A stretch of DNA of 64,000 nt. Source: Oncomelania hupensis. Its lineage: Eukaryota > Mollusca > Gastropoda > Littorinimorpha > Pomatiopsidae. The notes under the pieces were generated by a model that was given only the letters and a program-made list of their open reading frames with translations, was not told the origin of the DNA and did not search any database. Numbering within the stretch: position 1 is the stretch's first letter; each line of letters begins with the position of its first letter. Location: positions 12,675,102-12,739,101 of the forward strand of contig CM072513.1 in the NCBI GenBank assembly GCA_036898135.1, written 5' to 3'. The translations under genes were made by a program, and so were the position numbers. Shown here one piece after another: positions 35,671 through 47,413 of this stretch.

Positions 35671-36943
35671 CATATTTTGTCTGTGTCATATACCGCACAT
35701 TTTAACCTGTATCATTATAATTCAAATCTTAGAGTGTGAAGTTGTACCAATTTCTGATTTGTTGTTGTTGTTGTTGCTGCTGCTGCTGTTAATGTTTGTT
35801 TGTATTGTTTAACTGTTTGACGGGCAATCTGCAGGAGTCAAACAACCCCAGACATTGAAGAATGACCGTAGTACCGTAAATAGACCATACCACTAACACA
35901 ACTACAACAAAATTACCTCAATCTAATTTTACGCTTGGTTGATGTAAGGTTACCAAGATCAAAACAAAATTGTTATGGGCCTTCTATGACATCACATCAG
36001 TTCAAGATGGCAATTCATCGTTATTAACAGGATCTACAAGCCTAAATGCTACGAACATTTAAATTGGCCGACATTTTATCGCATCTAACCATCCAAAGTA
36101 TCAATTTATTATTATTTTTAACAAAATCAAAACGAAATTACTTTTGGCATCACTGATTTCAGCAGCTTTCCGATATGAAATAGCGACTACAGGTTTGCCA
36201 AAGTTTGCACCTGTAAATCAACGCAAAAAGATGTATGACTACTAAATTCCAAGGAAGCTTCACGAAATAACCCAAACACAAACTCCAAGTTTTTGACATT
36301 CTGCTAGTCTGTAACACTGGGATTCTCCGATTAGTAAGTTCCACAGTATTCCTGCCAGATACTGTGAATCAAAAGTGTTCAAGACACTGTGCATGAGGCA
36401 TGACTTCCTTGGTGCTAATTCCGTGTCACGATAAGCGACGCCAAACTAACCGTGACAACTCGCTACTTAAAAGTAATTTCCACTTATTGTCACCGTTCAG
36501 CCTTCATTTAAGTTCCACTCTCGCTCACAAGCACAATCCTTCACGTACATTTCCACATTGCACTGAAATAGTCACCTTATAATTATTTATTTGAAATACC
36601 CAGATTGTCCTGAATGTTGCACATGATTCTTTGGGAGACAGGAAGCCAGAGGAGTGAAGAAAAGAAAGAAAGCCAGATTAATTTTAAATTGGCCTGAATT
36701 TTCATTTTTTGAACTATTAAAAAAAAAAGTTCAAATTTGTGTACACGATATTATGAAAGACTGGAAACCAATGGAGTAAAGAAGGCGGAAGAACGCTTCA
36801 CAGTTCAAGGTCTTCCCTCCCATTTAATTCAAACGTTTACTTTTAGTTTTCACTGTCAGTTGCGGCATGTTCTCATTGCTGTGATAATGACTGGTAAAGC
36901 AAAGTTGATTTACACTAATTGGAAACAAAACTTCTTTATCCTG
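35671..36943. other. Unassigned AT-rich sequence
   Basis: Apart from a short (TTG)n/(CTG)n tract at 35760-35790, nothing was recognised. Confidence 0.35.
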
Positions 36944-36964
36944 GGTGCTAAAAACAACAGGCTA

Positions 36965-37260
<296 letters not shown>

Positions 37261-37276
37261 AGGTGGCGTAATAGGA

Positions 37277-37411
37277 AAGGTTAGTACTTGGATGGGTGAT
37301 GTTTCATGTTAGGCAATGTCGCGAGGGGTTAATACATGGATTGGTGATGTTTTATGTTAGGCAATTTTGGGAAGGGTTAGTACTTGGATGGGTGACCGTG
37401 CTTGGAAGGCA
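37277..37411 (+). pseudogene. 5S rRNA-like internal-promoter triplicate
   Basis: 'ggttagtacttggatgggtg' at 37279, a diverged 'ggttaatacatggattggtg' at 37327 and 'ggttagtacttggatgggtg' followed by 'accgtgcttgg' at 37375 are spaced exactly 48 bp. This is the internal control region of eukaryotic 5S rRNA genes (box A / intermediate element / box C). No full 120-base 5S gene is present. It is probably a 5S-derived SINE head or pseudogene fragment that was tandemly tripled. Confidence 0.65.
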
Positions 37412-37465
37412 ACCACCTAACGACACAGACATATTGAAACAAAAGTGAACGACACACCCCAGTCC

Positions 37466-38680
37466 ACCCAGCTGTGAATGGGTACCTGGTTGTGTTTATA
37501 ACAGCTGTGAATGGGTACCTGGTTGTGTTTAGAACAGCTGTCAATGGGTACCTGGTTGTGTTTACAACAGCTGTGAATGGGTACCTGGTTGTGTTTAGAA
37601 CAGCTGTCAATGGGTACCTGGTTGTGTTTACAACAGCTGTGAATGGGTACCTGGGTCTGTTTAGAACAGCTGTCAATGGGTACCTGGTTGTGTTTACAAC
37701 AGCTGTGAATGGGTACCTGGGTCTGTTTAGAACAGCTGTGAATGGGTACCTGGGTCAGTTTAGAACAGCTGTAAATGGGTACCTGGGTCTGTTTAGAACA
37801 GCTGTAAATGGGTACCTGGTTGTGTTTAGAACAGCTGTAAATGGGTACCTGGTTGTGTTTAGAACAGCTGTGAATGGGTACCTGGGTCTGTTTAGAACAG
37901 CTGTGAATGGGTATTTATTTATTTATTTTATTTAATCGTTCTTATATAGCGCTTTTCCAGCTCAAGAGCTGCTCAAGGCGCTGGCCGATACAGGATCTAA
38001 CTCAAGCCGCCCGAGACGCCCACCCGCAGCCTTTGGGCGCATGGTCTGACGCACGGACAACTGAGCACAATCCTGGGCAGCCAGGGATGGGGGAGAAAGA
38101 CCTAGGTGCATGCTGGGTGTTTTCTTGTCACCGGCACTCACCCGTCTAGGACATGAGCGTCAGGATCTTTAAAGTCCGTTATGCGACACAGACTAGACCT
38201 CGGTTTATACTCTCATCCGAAGGAAGGTACCTGGGTCTGTTTAGAGCAGCAGTGAATGGGTACCTGGGTCTGTTTAGAACAGCTGTGAATGGGTACCTGG
38301 TTGTGTTTATAACAGCTGTGAATGGGTACCTGGTTGTGTTTAGAACAACTGTCAATGGGTACCTGGTTCTGTTTAGAACAGCTGTGAATGGTTACCTGGT
38401 TGTGTTTAGAACAGCTGTCAATGGGTACCTGGGTCTGTTTAGAACAGCTGTGAATGGGTACCTGGTTGTGTTTAGAACAGCTGTCAATGGGTACCTGGTT
38501 CTGTTTAGAACAACTGTCAATGGGTACCTGGTTCTGTTTAGAACAGCTGTGAATGGGTACCTGGTTCTGTTTAGAACAGGTGTCAATGGGTACCTGGTTC
38601 TGTTTAGAACAGCTGTCAATGGGTACCTGGTTGTGTTTAGAACAGCTGTGAATGGGTACCTGGTTCTGTTTAGAACCGGG
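37466..38680. repeat. 33-bp minisatellite interrupted by a retroposon
   Basis: About 27 units containing 'acagctgtgaatgggtacct' and 'ggttgtgtttaga', in two blocks (37466-37913 and 38226-38680) split by the L2-tailed element. The unit is 11 codons, hence apparent repeat proteins on both strands, including one running through the inserted element. I see no real coding sequence. Confidence 0.97.
37914..38225 (-). mobile_element. L2-tailed SINE-like element, most complete copy
   Basis: Minus-strand element of about 310 bp. It starts 'tccttcggatgagagtataa' and 'accgaggtctag', ends 'ctggaaaagcgctatataag', and has an (AAATA)/(AAAT)n tail. The 'ggatgaga..aaaccgaggtc' and 'aaaagcgctata' blocks are typical of SINE/LINE families with L2-type 3' ends in marine animals. 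It inserted into the 33-bp array. Only a 4-bp 'ggta' is shared at both edges, so the target duplication is uncertain. Confidence 0.75.
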
Positions 38681-38768
38681 AAGGTAAAACAGGGAGGGAA
38701 AGGAGACAGGCACCGCCATCATCAAGCTGGCCTAGAGAAAAGGTTAGGGAGACACCTTTACCTTTACC

Positions 38769-38770
<2 letters not shown>

Positions 38771-38837
<67 letters not shown>

Positions 38838-38838
38838 G
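38771..38838. repeat. (TTA)n microsatellite
   Basis: About 22 TTA triplets preceded by three 'accttt' hexamers. Confidence 0.97.
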
Positions 38839-39515
38839 TGCTATTTTGGCAAGTTGTATGCTGACAGAAACTATTGTGAATTTTAAGGATCTTTCAAGCT
38901 TTCCGTCTGTGGCAAGTAGGTCTACGTCAAGGACTAAGGGATGCATGTACAGAATAAACAGCATTGTTCCTAACAGAGTTCTGTCAAAACGCACTCCCCA
39001 TTGCTGACTTCAGATCATGAAATAGTTTACCTACAGATAACGTAGCAAAGATGGGATCAGACCTTCTGTCAACAGATGAGGGAGCCACCTCGGCAAGCCT
39101 CAACCACGCTGCATGACTGTGGATGAAGTCAGCACGGCGATGCCATGCCCACAGTTAGGTTTGGCAGTTTGTGTCAACCAATCAGCCTCTCATTAGACCT
39201 GATGGCATGAAGTGTGGATCAATTTCGCCACGGTAATATGTTATAAATCTACACTAATAACATCCTTTCATTCCTTCTTCCTTTTTCCCGTCCTTCTTTA
39301 AATATTCTTCTTCGTGAACTTCTACAGATGCAGCCTGCAGTGGGATAACACTGTACAGCAAGTCCACTGATCAGTTGATTAGCCATTCATGTGTACTGGG
39401 GGATATCGCTACCGCCATGATAATATCAAAGAGCTTAATTATAGAAAGAGGGGGAACTTAGTACAGAACCGCGAGACGGAAGATACGAGTTACGCGCCCT
39501 TGTCGACATGCTGAG
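38839..39515. other. Unassigned sequence
   Basis: Lies upstream of the THAP remnant. No promoter motif that I can support. Confidence 0.35.
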
Positions 39516-40351
39516 AATGGCTCGTGGCAGAAAGACAAAAGGCGACGAGTGAAACAGGGCGCTGACTTTTGCACAGCCATCAATTGCCGTAATGCCAGTT
39601 ACAAGAAAAGTTGTAATGGCAAGTTCTTTTTTACGTTTCCAAGAGACAAAGAAAGGTAAATTGCAATCAAAAAACTTCTCTCTTTTTTTGGTGTTTATAT
39701 AGGCCTAAACCAAGACTGCTGCAGTGTTGTTAAAACAATCGGGGAGAGGCTTCAGTGAATCATGTTATATCTATTCTATGCTACTACCAAAACTCTTTAC
39801 GTTGTTTGTAGGTTGTTTGACTATTAGGTCTATATTTGTGCTTACATTTTAAAAGCAGATGTTGTCAGATTGGAAGTTGGCTTCGTCAAACTGCTTATGT
39901 TAACAAGTTAATTTAGACTAAGTCTGTTTTCTCCTCGTAATCAAATACTGTGCAAGATAACCCCTACGCACAAAAATGGTCCTTGATCTGTTGTAATCCC
40001 TTTTTGTTTGAGTGTAAACGGGAAAAAAAATGTTATGTAGAAACTCAGTCCTTGTTCCGATCTCTGAATATCTGCGCAATAGATCTATATTGCGCGGAAT
40101 GTTGTAGTCTAGGTTCTGATTGTTCTGTTTGATTAATTAATTATTTTCCATCAACAGATGCAAAAAGTAGACCCAGCTTTGCAGGCGAAAGTTCCGGAAA
40201 GGCCTTGAACTTGAAGATTTCAACAAAAAAGGCTGCAAGTTCTGTAGTGATCATTTCAAGGCCTTACCAATTCAATTGCCTCCAAGAAAGGAAGAGGCTG
40301 GTGTGGAATGCTGTCCCTACCGTATTTGAAATCCCCAATCCTCCACCACTG
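39516..40351 (+). pseudogene. THAP zinc-finger domain, two exons, disrupted
   Basis: Exon 1 gives 'CTAINCRNASYKKSCNGKFF' (first zinc ligands C-x4-C, codons at 39570 and 39585) and then 'FTFPRDKER'. A GT donor lies at 39656, a 502-base intron follows, and the AG acceptor is at 40156-40157. Exon 2 continues in phase: 'CKK', then TAG (40168-40170) where the family has an invariant Trp (TGG), then 'TQLCRRKFRKGLELEDFN' and 'KFCSDHF' (C-x2-H). After a frame change near 40265 comes the diagnostic 'NAVPTVF' and then 'EIPNPPPL', with another GT donor at 40352. THAP domains bind DNA in transcription factors and P-element-related transposases. There is no in-frame ATG close to the first Cys, plus one stop and one frameshift, so it cannot encode a full domain as read. 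Host gene remnant or transposon-derived exon cannot be distinguished. Confidence 0.8.
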
Positions 40352-40481
40352 GTATGTAAACCAGTGATCTAGACATTAAAAATCAAGATGTACATGCTAT
40401 CCCAAATGCTTTGACTGTCCAGTTCAGTTGTCTTGTTTGACAGCTGGGGAAAAAAATTTGTCTTTGTCTTATTTTGTGTTC

Positions 40482-40483
<2 letters not shown>

Positions 40484-40558
<75 letters not shown>

Positions 40559-40662
40559 ATGCCAAGTGTAACGGCATGAATGCAGTATTATGACAGATAT
40601 ATGTCATTTGAATTTTCGTCAGAAAGAAAGACTCTCTCTCTGTCTCTGTCTCTGTCTCTGTC

Positions 40663-40738
<76 letters not shown>
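40484..40738. repeat. (TAA)n and (CT)n microsatellites
   Basis: (TAA)n at 40484-40556 and a long CT tract with TCTG interruptions at 40630-40738. Confidence 0.96.
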
Positions 40739-40892
40739 GATTACGGAATTACACAGTTTTGGATAAATGAAGCAGTCTGTCATGCACATTTTAATGTTAA
40801 AATATCTACGTTGATTAAAAAATAATAAATTGAAGGGCAGAAAACGAAACTATGACATACACACATAAGCAGCATAAAAGCACCAAATAAAT

Positions 40893-40948
40893 GTCATTAC
40901 ATGACATTACATGATTATTGCTTTAGGTCCAGCGGACTCTTCCGAGCA
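40893..40948 (-). mobile_element. 575-bp retroposon 3' end, truncated
   Basis: 'cattacatgattattgcttt' and 'aggtccagcggactcttccg' match the 3' terminus plus (TTACA) tail of the retroposon family. Only about 50 bases survive. A target duplication is not clear here. Confidence 0.7.
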
Positions 40949-42160
40949 AACATAAACCCCAAAAAAATAAGACAGCAGTAGTGGAATGTTAATAATAATG
41001 ATGGTTAAAAGTTTGGTTTATGCAAACGTTGCCATAGAAATGTTCTTTTTGCAATGGCATAGGCTCAATAAGTGACCACGCATAGATGATAAATTGTAGC
41101 TATCCCGAGCAAAGGGAAATAATCCTTGAGAGCGTCTCGGATTTTTTTTAATATATGACGTAATGGGAGTTCCCCCTCTTTCCGTAATAAGCTCTTTGAT
41201 AATATCATGACAGAGGGTGCGGGTGAAATCGCTATTCCCATATAATCCAACTGACCAATACCCCTCCCTCTTCTTAATGAAGGACCCTGACTACCGTGTG
41301 ATGACATGCACAGGAAGTCCTTCTTTTGCTGGAAGGAATTAAGGATGAAAGGGGTGAGGGGTTGAACTCATCAGCAACTCATTAGCCCCAGTACAGTTGG
41401 GAATGAATTCGCTACGGTAATGTTCCGCTTAAACGACCGTGATCAGTTGTCACCCTCTACAGTAACCTTCACACAGTTAGCGTGTGTCTTTATAGTTGAG
41501 TGACAGGTTTTTTCTCTATGAACAATGAAGGCCGTAAAGAGTTAACTCTCTCTCTCACTCTCACTCTCTCTCTCACTCTCTCTCTTTCTCTCTCACGTAC
41601 ATACATCAACACTCTCCACACATACACAAACAGCACGCACTCAGTCACACGAAAAACAAGATTGCAAGCAATTCAAAGACATCTACGGACACTCGCGTAC
41701 ATACCCAAATAAAAAAAAATCATTTTCATAATTTTGTTTGGACTAGGTTTCATCCTAACAAAACACGTGGAATGACAGGCCACGATCTCAACGATCTGCT
41801 AGCAAACAATTATCCCAAATGACCTTGACCTTTGAGAAATAACAAATACGAATGAATCATCATGCTTAACAGTAGTTAAAGTATTAACACAGTAAAAATG
41901 ATCAATTTCTCGTCCTTTATTGTTGAGATAAGGCCAACAGTGCATTTTGAAGAGAAAAAAAAATAAAATTCGAAGCAACGGACCAAGCAAATGACCGAAT
42001 TTCCCACAACCGGACTTGTACAGAAGGATGGCCCGTGATTGAAAGTACCCGTTTCGCTTCAGCCGTTTGTGAGATTTCCAGAAAAAACGTGTTTAGCAAC
42101 AAAATGACTCCAGTGACCTTGACCCTTGTGGTAGCGCAAATATGATTACATAGTAGGCAG
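40949..42160. other. Unassigned sequence with (CT)n
   Basis: A CT-rich tract lies at 41547-41596. 'tgaccttgacc' occurs at 41820 and 42112, a word common in mollusc dispersed repeats. No gene recognised. Confidence 0.4.
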
Positions 42161-42163
42161 GCC

Positions 42164-44548
42164 ACTGACCTAGGAAATGTTCCTGAGAAGTTTGGTCACT
42201 AACCTAGGAAATATAATGTTCCTCAGAAGTTTGGTCACTAACCTAGGAAATGTTCCTCAGAAGTTTGATCACTAACCTAGGAAATGTTCCTGAGAAGTTT
42301 GGTCACTAACCTAGAAAATGTTCCTGAGAAGTTTGGTCACTAACCTAGAAAATGTTCCTGAGAAGTTTGGTCACTAACCTAGGAAATGTTCCTGAGAAGT
42401 TTGGTCACTAACCTAGAAAATGTTCCTGAGAAGTTTGGCCACTAACCTAGGTAATGTTCCTATGAAGTTTGGTCACTAACCTAGGTAATGTTCCTATGAA
42501 GTTTGGTCACTAACCTAGGTAATGTTCCTATGAAGTGTGGTCACTAACCTAGGTAATGTTCCTATGAAGTGTGGTCACTAACCTAGGTAATGTTCCTATG
42601 AAGTGTGGTCACTAACTTAGGTAATGTTCCTATGATGTGTGGTCACTAACCTAGGTAATGTTCCTATGAAGTGTGGTCACTAACTTAGGTAATGTTCCTA
42701 TGAAGTGTGGTCACTAACCTAGGTAATGTTCCTGTGAAGTGTGGTCACTAACCTAGGTAATGTTCCTGTGAAGTGTGGTCACTAACCTAGGTAATGTTCC
42801 TGTGAAGTGTGGTCACTAACCTAGGTAATGTTCCTATGAAGTTTGGTCACTAACCTAGGTAATGTTACTATGAAGTTTGGTCATTAACCTAGGTAATGTT
42901 CCTATGAAGTTTGGTCACTAACCTAGGTAATGTTCCTATGATGTGTGGTCACTAACCTAGGTAATGTTCCTATGAAGTGTGTTCACTAACCTAGATAATG
43001 TTCCTATGAAGTGTGGTCACTAACCTATGTAATGATCCTATGAAGTGTGGTCACTAACCTAGGTAATGTTCCTATGATGTTTGGTCACTAACCTAGGTAA
43101 TGTTCCTATGAAGTGTGGTCACTAACCTAGGTAATGTTCCTATGAAGTGTGGCCACTAACCTAGGTAATGTGCCTATGAAGTTTGGCCACTAACCTAGGT
43201 AATGTTCCTATAACGTTTGGTCATTAACCTAGGTAATGTTCCTATGAAGTGTGGTCACTAACCTAGGTAATGTTCCTATGAAGTGTGGCCACTAACATAG
43301 GTAATGTGCCTATGAAGTTTGGTCACTAACCTAGGTAATGTGCCTATGAAGTTTGGTCACTAACCTAGGTAATGTTTCTAAGAAGTTTGGTCACTAACCT
43401 AGGTAATGTTCCTATGAAGTTTGGTCACTAACCTAGGTAATGTTCCTATGAAGTTTGGTCACTAACCTAGGTATTGTTCCTATGAAGTGTGGCCACTAAC
43501 CTAGGTAATGTTCCTATGAAGTGTGGTCATTAACCTAGGTAATAATCCTATGAAGTTTGGCCACTAACCTAGGTAATGTTCCTATGAAGTGTGGTCACTA
43601 ACCTAGATAATGTTCCTATGAAGTTTGGTCACTAACCTAGGTAATGTTCCTATAAAGTTTGGTCACTAACCTAGGTAATGTTCCTATGAAGTGTGGTCAC
43701 TAACCTAGGTAATGTTCCTATGAAGTGTGGTCACTAACCTAGGTAATGTTCCCATGAAGTGTGGTCACTAACTTAGGTAATGTTCCTATGAAGTTTGGCC
43801 ACTAACCTAGGTAATGTTCCTATGAAGTGTGGTCACTAACCTAGGTAATGTTCCTATGAAGTGTGGTCACTAACCTAGGTAATGTTCCTATGAAGTTTGG
43901 TCACTAACCTAGGTAATGTTTCTATGAAGTGTGGTCACTAACTTAGCTAATGTTCCTATGAAGTGTGGTCACTAACCTAGGTAATGTTTCTATGAAGTGT
44001 GGTCACTAACCTAGGTAATGTTCCTATGAAGTTTGGTCACTAACCTAGGTAATGTTCCTATGAAGTTTGGTCAGTAACCTAGGTAATGTTCCTATGAAGT
44101 TTGGTCACTAACCTAGGTAATGTTCCTATGAAGTGTGGTCACTAACCTAGGTAATGTTCCTATGAAGTTTGGTCAGTAACCTAGGTAATGTTCCTATGAA
44201 GTTTGGTCAGTAACCTAGGTAATGTTCCTATGAAGTTTGGTCACTAACCTAGGTAATGTTCCTATGAAGTTTGGTCACTAACCTAGGTAATGTTCCTATG
44301 AAGTTTGGTCAGTAACCTAGGTAATGTTCCTATGAAGTGTGGTCACTAACCTAGGTAATGTTCCTGTGAAGTTTGGTCACTAACCTAGGTAATGTTCCTA
44401 TGAAGGTTGGTCACTAACCTAGGTAATGTTCCTATGAAGTGTGGTCACTAACCTAGGTAATGTTCCTATGAAGTGTGGTCACTAACCTAGGTAATGTTCC
44501 TATGAAGTTTGGTCAGTAACCTAGGTAATGTTCCTGAGAAAGTTTGGT
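42164..44548. repeat. 34-bp satellite
   Basis: About 70 units containing 'gtcactaacctaggtaatgt' and 'tcctatgaagtttg'. Variant composition changes along the array: 'ggaaatgttcctgagaag' on the left, 'atgaagtgtgg' in the middle, and mixed with 'gtcagtaacc' on the right. The final unit runs into 'aaatccgttcagtgattctc' followed by 'ggaccaacagac' and 'gaccgacagacc', which looks like the end of a dispersed repeat family in which the satellite was amplified. Confidence 0.96.
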
Positions 44549-44662
44549 CAAAATCCGTTCAGTGATTCTCGAGATATGGCCTCCAACGGACCAACAGACA
44601 TGCGGACCGCCCGACCGACAGACCTACATTTTGATCTCCGACTGTTTTAGGGTATTTCCAGA

Positions 44663-44663
<1 letters not shown>

Positions 44664-44719
<56 letters not shown>
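44664..44719. repeat. (GA)n microsatellite
   Basis: About 28 perfect GA units. Confidence 0.97.
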
Positions 44720-44722
<3 letters not shown>

Positions 44723-45109
44723 CTTTTACAGCTGTTGATTTCACATCGATGGTTGTACCTGCGGCGTTTCCTGACCACATATGAGAGGTCGTTTACCGAG
44801 ATGAAGGGCTGGACGTCCTGTCAGAGTCGTGGTCAATAGCGATCAAGTGCTAATGGACTTTCCATAAGCCAAATTAGGAAGAAAAAAACTGTCACTTGAT
44901 GTTAATGGCCGATTGTCGGAAGAGGGAATGTGAACTATCGCAAATATCATCTGTTGACTTCCACACATTAGGCACGCTTCCTGCATGTGAGTGACCGATC
45001 AACAAGTCCCCACTGACGCAAGGTGCTAACAGTTACAACATCTACTTCAGGAGATCTTGGCTCTGTCCTGTACACCTGTTGCAGCCTGAGGTTACACGGG
45101 ACAGAGCAG
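44720..45109. other. Unassigned sequence
   Basis: Nothing recognised. Confidence 0.35.
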
Positions 45110-45320
45110 GAAGAGGAGGAGGAGGAGGAGGTAGAGGAAGAAGACGAGGACAACGACGAAGATGATGAAGACTTTTTATAGTGATGAGAAGGAGGATGAA
45201 GAGGGGTAAAATCATATTGACTTTGATGATAATGAGGATGATGATGATGAGGATGAGGATGAGGATGAGGATGATGATGATGATGATGAGGAGGAGGAGG
45301 AGGAGGAGGAGGATAATGAC
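45110..45320. repeat. Purine-rich GAG/GAT triplet region
   Basis: Imperfect (GGA)n and (GAT)n tracts with an almost uninterrupted purine strand at 45240-45313. Frames here are low-complexity Asp/Glu or Leu/Ile. Confidence 0.85.
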
Positions 45321-45456
45321 AAAATGAAGCTGCCTTCTATTGCACATATCTAGATATAAATAAATAAAAGCAAATGGTGACACATGGAGAAATTAGCTGT
45401 TAATTCACCGACACTTTAAAGAATCTGGTCATTCTGTAAAAGGTACAGGTGAAAGG

Positions 45457-45457
<1 letters not shown>

Positions 45458-45523
<66 letters not shown>
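45458..45523. repeat. (TAA)n microsatellite
   Basis: About 22 TAA triplets. The poly-Tyr minus frame is an artefact. Confidence 0.97.
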
Positions 45524-45524
<1 letters not shown>

Positions 45525-45619
45525 CAGAGCATACTAACTGCGTTACCGGTCCACCCCAGGTAGGTAACTTTTGTGTAAAAATAAAGAATTTGACAATGAT
45601 TATAGGATTAACCAAAAAA

Positions 45620-46215
45620 TTATGATTATTATGATAATAATGATTATAAAATAAAGATTGGGATACTTATAATATGATTGTAAAAATAATTATTATAATG
45701 ATAATATTGATTATAAAATAAAGATTGGGATAATTATAATATGATTGTAAAAATAATTATTATAATGATAATATTGATTATAAAATAGAGATTGGGGTAA
45801 TTATAATATGATTGTAAAAATAATTATTATAATGATAATATTGATTATAAAATAAAGATTGGGGTAATTATAATATGATTGTAAAAATAATTATTATAAT
45901 GATAATATTGATTATAAAATAGAGATTGGGATAATTATAATATGATTGTAAAAATAATTATTATAATGATAATAATGATTATAAAATAAAGATTGAGATA
46001 ATTATAATATGATTGTAAAAATAATTATTATAATGATAATATTGATTATAAAATAAAGATTGGGATAATTATAATATGATTGTAAAAATAATTATTATAA
46101 TGATAATATTGATTATAAAATAAATATTGAGATAATTATAATATGATTGTAAAAATAATTATTATAATGATAATATTGATTATAAAATAAAGATTGGGGT
46201 AATGAATTTTTGATT
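45620..46215. repeat. 67-bp AT-rich minisatellite
   Basis: Eight to nine units containing 'ataattataatatgattgta' and 'gataatattgattataaaat', almost entirely A/T apart from 'gattggg'. The edges decay into related fragments. Confidence 0.95.
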
Positions 46216-46239
46216 TTAAAAAAAGAATTATAATGATTA

Positions 46240-47193
46240 TAAAATAAAGATTGAAATATTGATTATATGAGATAAAAGTTTTAATTCACTGAATAATTTT
46301 GAGAGGAATATGTATAGACTTTTACAGCTGTTGTCATTTTCTGCCTCTAATAACTGTGCATCTGCATGACATAAAAACATTAGATGATATTAATTTTCAT
46401 CAAAGTGCATTGTTAGCAAAACTTTTGATGGATTCTCCTGTGGCTAGATTTGTGTAAATAATTTTATTTTATTTATTTATTTATTTATTTATTTATTTTA
46501 TTATTATTATTATTATTTATTTATTTATTTTTTTTTTTTATTTTTTTTATTTTTTTTTTTTTCCCCCCGTCTTATCATCTTTGGTGGAAAAGACGTAAAT
46601 AAAACAACCAACCAAACCAACCGTATAGACTTTTGCTGGGTCCAATCATACAGCAGAATTTATTGGAATGAAATATGTGTTAAAATTTGCCAAAGAGGGA
46701 GTTAAAAATAATCCTTGTGCAATAGTTGTTGATAATTTAAGTTTGTCATACAATGAAATGCTTTATAAAATTGAGAGATTAATAAATAATACCCTTAATA
46801 ACCTTAAAAATGCGTAGCACGTAATTATCAAAGAAACGTATGAAAGATAGTAATTAAATTAAGAAAATACATTCTTGGTGTACAAAATATTCTTCGGACG
46901 TTAACTGTCCGTGATCAGGAAAAATATATATACAACATATTTGTTTGAATGCCCAATTATTATGTCAAAATTAGAAGAATAAGGTATTAATACCAAAAAA
47001 TACGGTCAGTCAAAGGAAGACATTTTGTAGCATACAGACATTGTTAATATGGTTGATGTTATTTTAAAAGCACCAGTTGATAGAGTGTTATAATTTATTT
47101 TTATTTTATATTGTTTAATTTAATTTTATTTTTATTTTGTGTCAAATATCACCTAAAGTGAACAGACCTAAAATTAAAATACTGAACTGAACT
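46240..47193 (+). pseudogene. Decayed LINE with RNase-H-like region
   Basis: Interrupted frames give 'AGSNHTAEFIGMKYVLKFA' and 'AIVVDNLSLSYNEMLYK' (46633-46800), which look like the Glu- and Asp-bearing parts of an RNase H domain. Further on come 'YLFECPIIMSKLEE' and 'TDIVNMVDVILKAPVDRVL', like the terminal cysteine motif and end of I/Jockey-type LINE polyproteins. There are several stops and frame changes. The 3' end reads 'aaaatactgaactgaactgg', a TGAAC tail typical of LINEs. A 299-bp insertion splits it (see 46324-46622). The clade assignment is tentative. Confidence 0.5.
46324..46622 (+). mobile_element. Short retroposon insertion with 12-bp target duplication
   Basis: 'gtatagactttt' occurs at 46312-46323 and 46623-46634. 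The 299 bp between end in an (AACC)-type tail preceded by 'gtggaaaagacgtaaataaa', consistent with a 5'-truncated LINE 3' end. The interior includes long T-rich and (TTTA)n sequence and a possible short C-terminal frame ending 'LLAKLLMDSPVARFV'. Confidence 0.7.
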
Positions 47194-47351
47194 GGGGAAG
47201 AATAGCATCATTTAGAAGATTCCTGTCCAATTTCTCATATCACAGCAGCAGTTAGACCCCCCCCCCCCCCCCCAAGACGTTTGAGGTTATACAAAATGCA
47301 CTAACTGTTAACTTCTGATAAATCTTTTAACCAAATATGAATACCTGTACT

Positions 47352-47413
47352 ACATTACATTACATGATTATTGCTTTAGGTCCAGCGGACTCTTCAGAGC
47401 CAAATCAGGACCA
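47352..47413 (-). mobile_element. 575-bp retroposon, 62-bp truncated copy
   Basis: Contains only the (TTACA) tail and about 50 bases of 3' end ('ttaggtccagcggactcttc'). It is flanked by a perfect 12-bp duplication 'aatacctgtact' (47340-47351 and 47414-47425). It demonstrates 5' truncation during insertion. Confidence 0.88.

Noticed and set aside
37474..39007. Repeat-protein frames of 153 and 284 codons
   Set aside because: Produced by the 33-bp minisatellite and even reading through a triplet microsatellite.
45042..45383. 113-codon Leu/Ile-rich frame resembling a membrane protein
   Set aside because: Encoded by purine-rich GAT/GAG triplet repeats read on the opposite strand.
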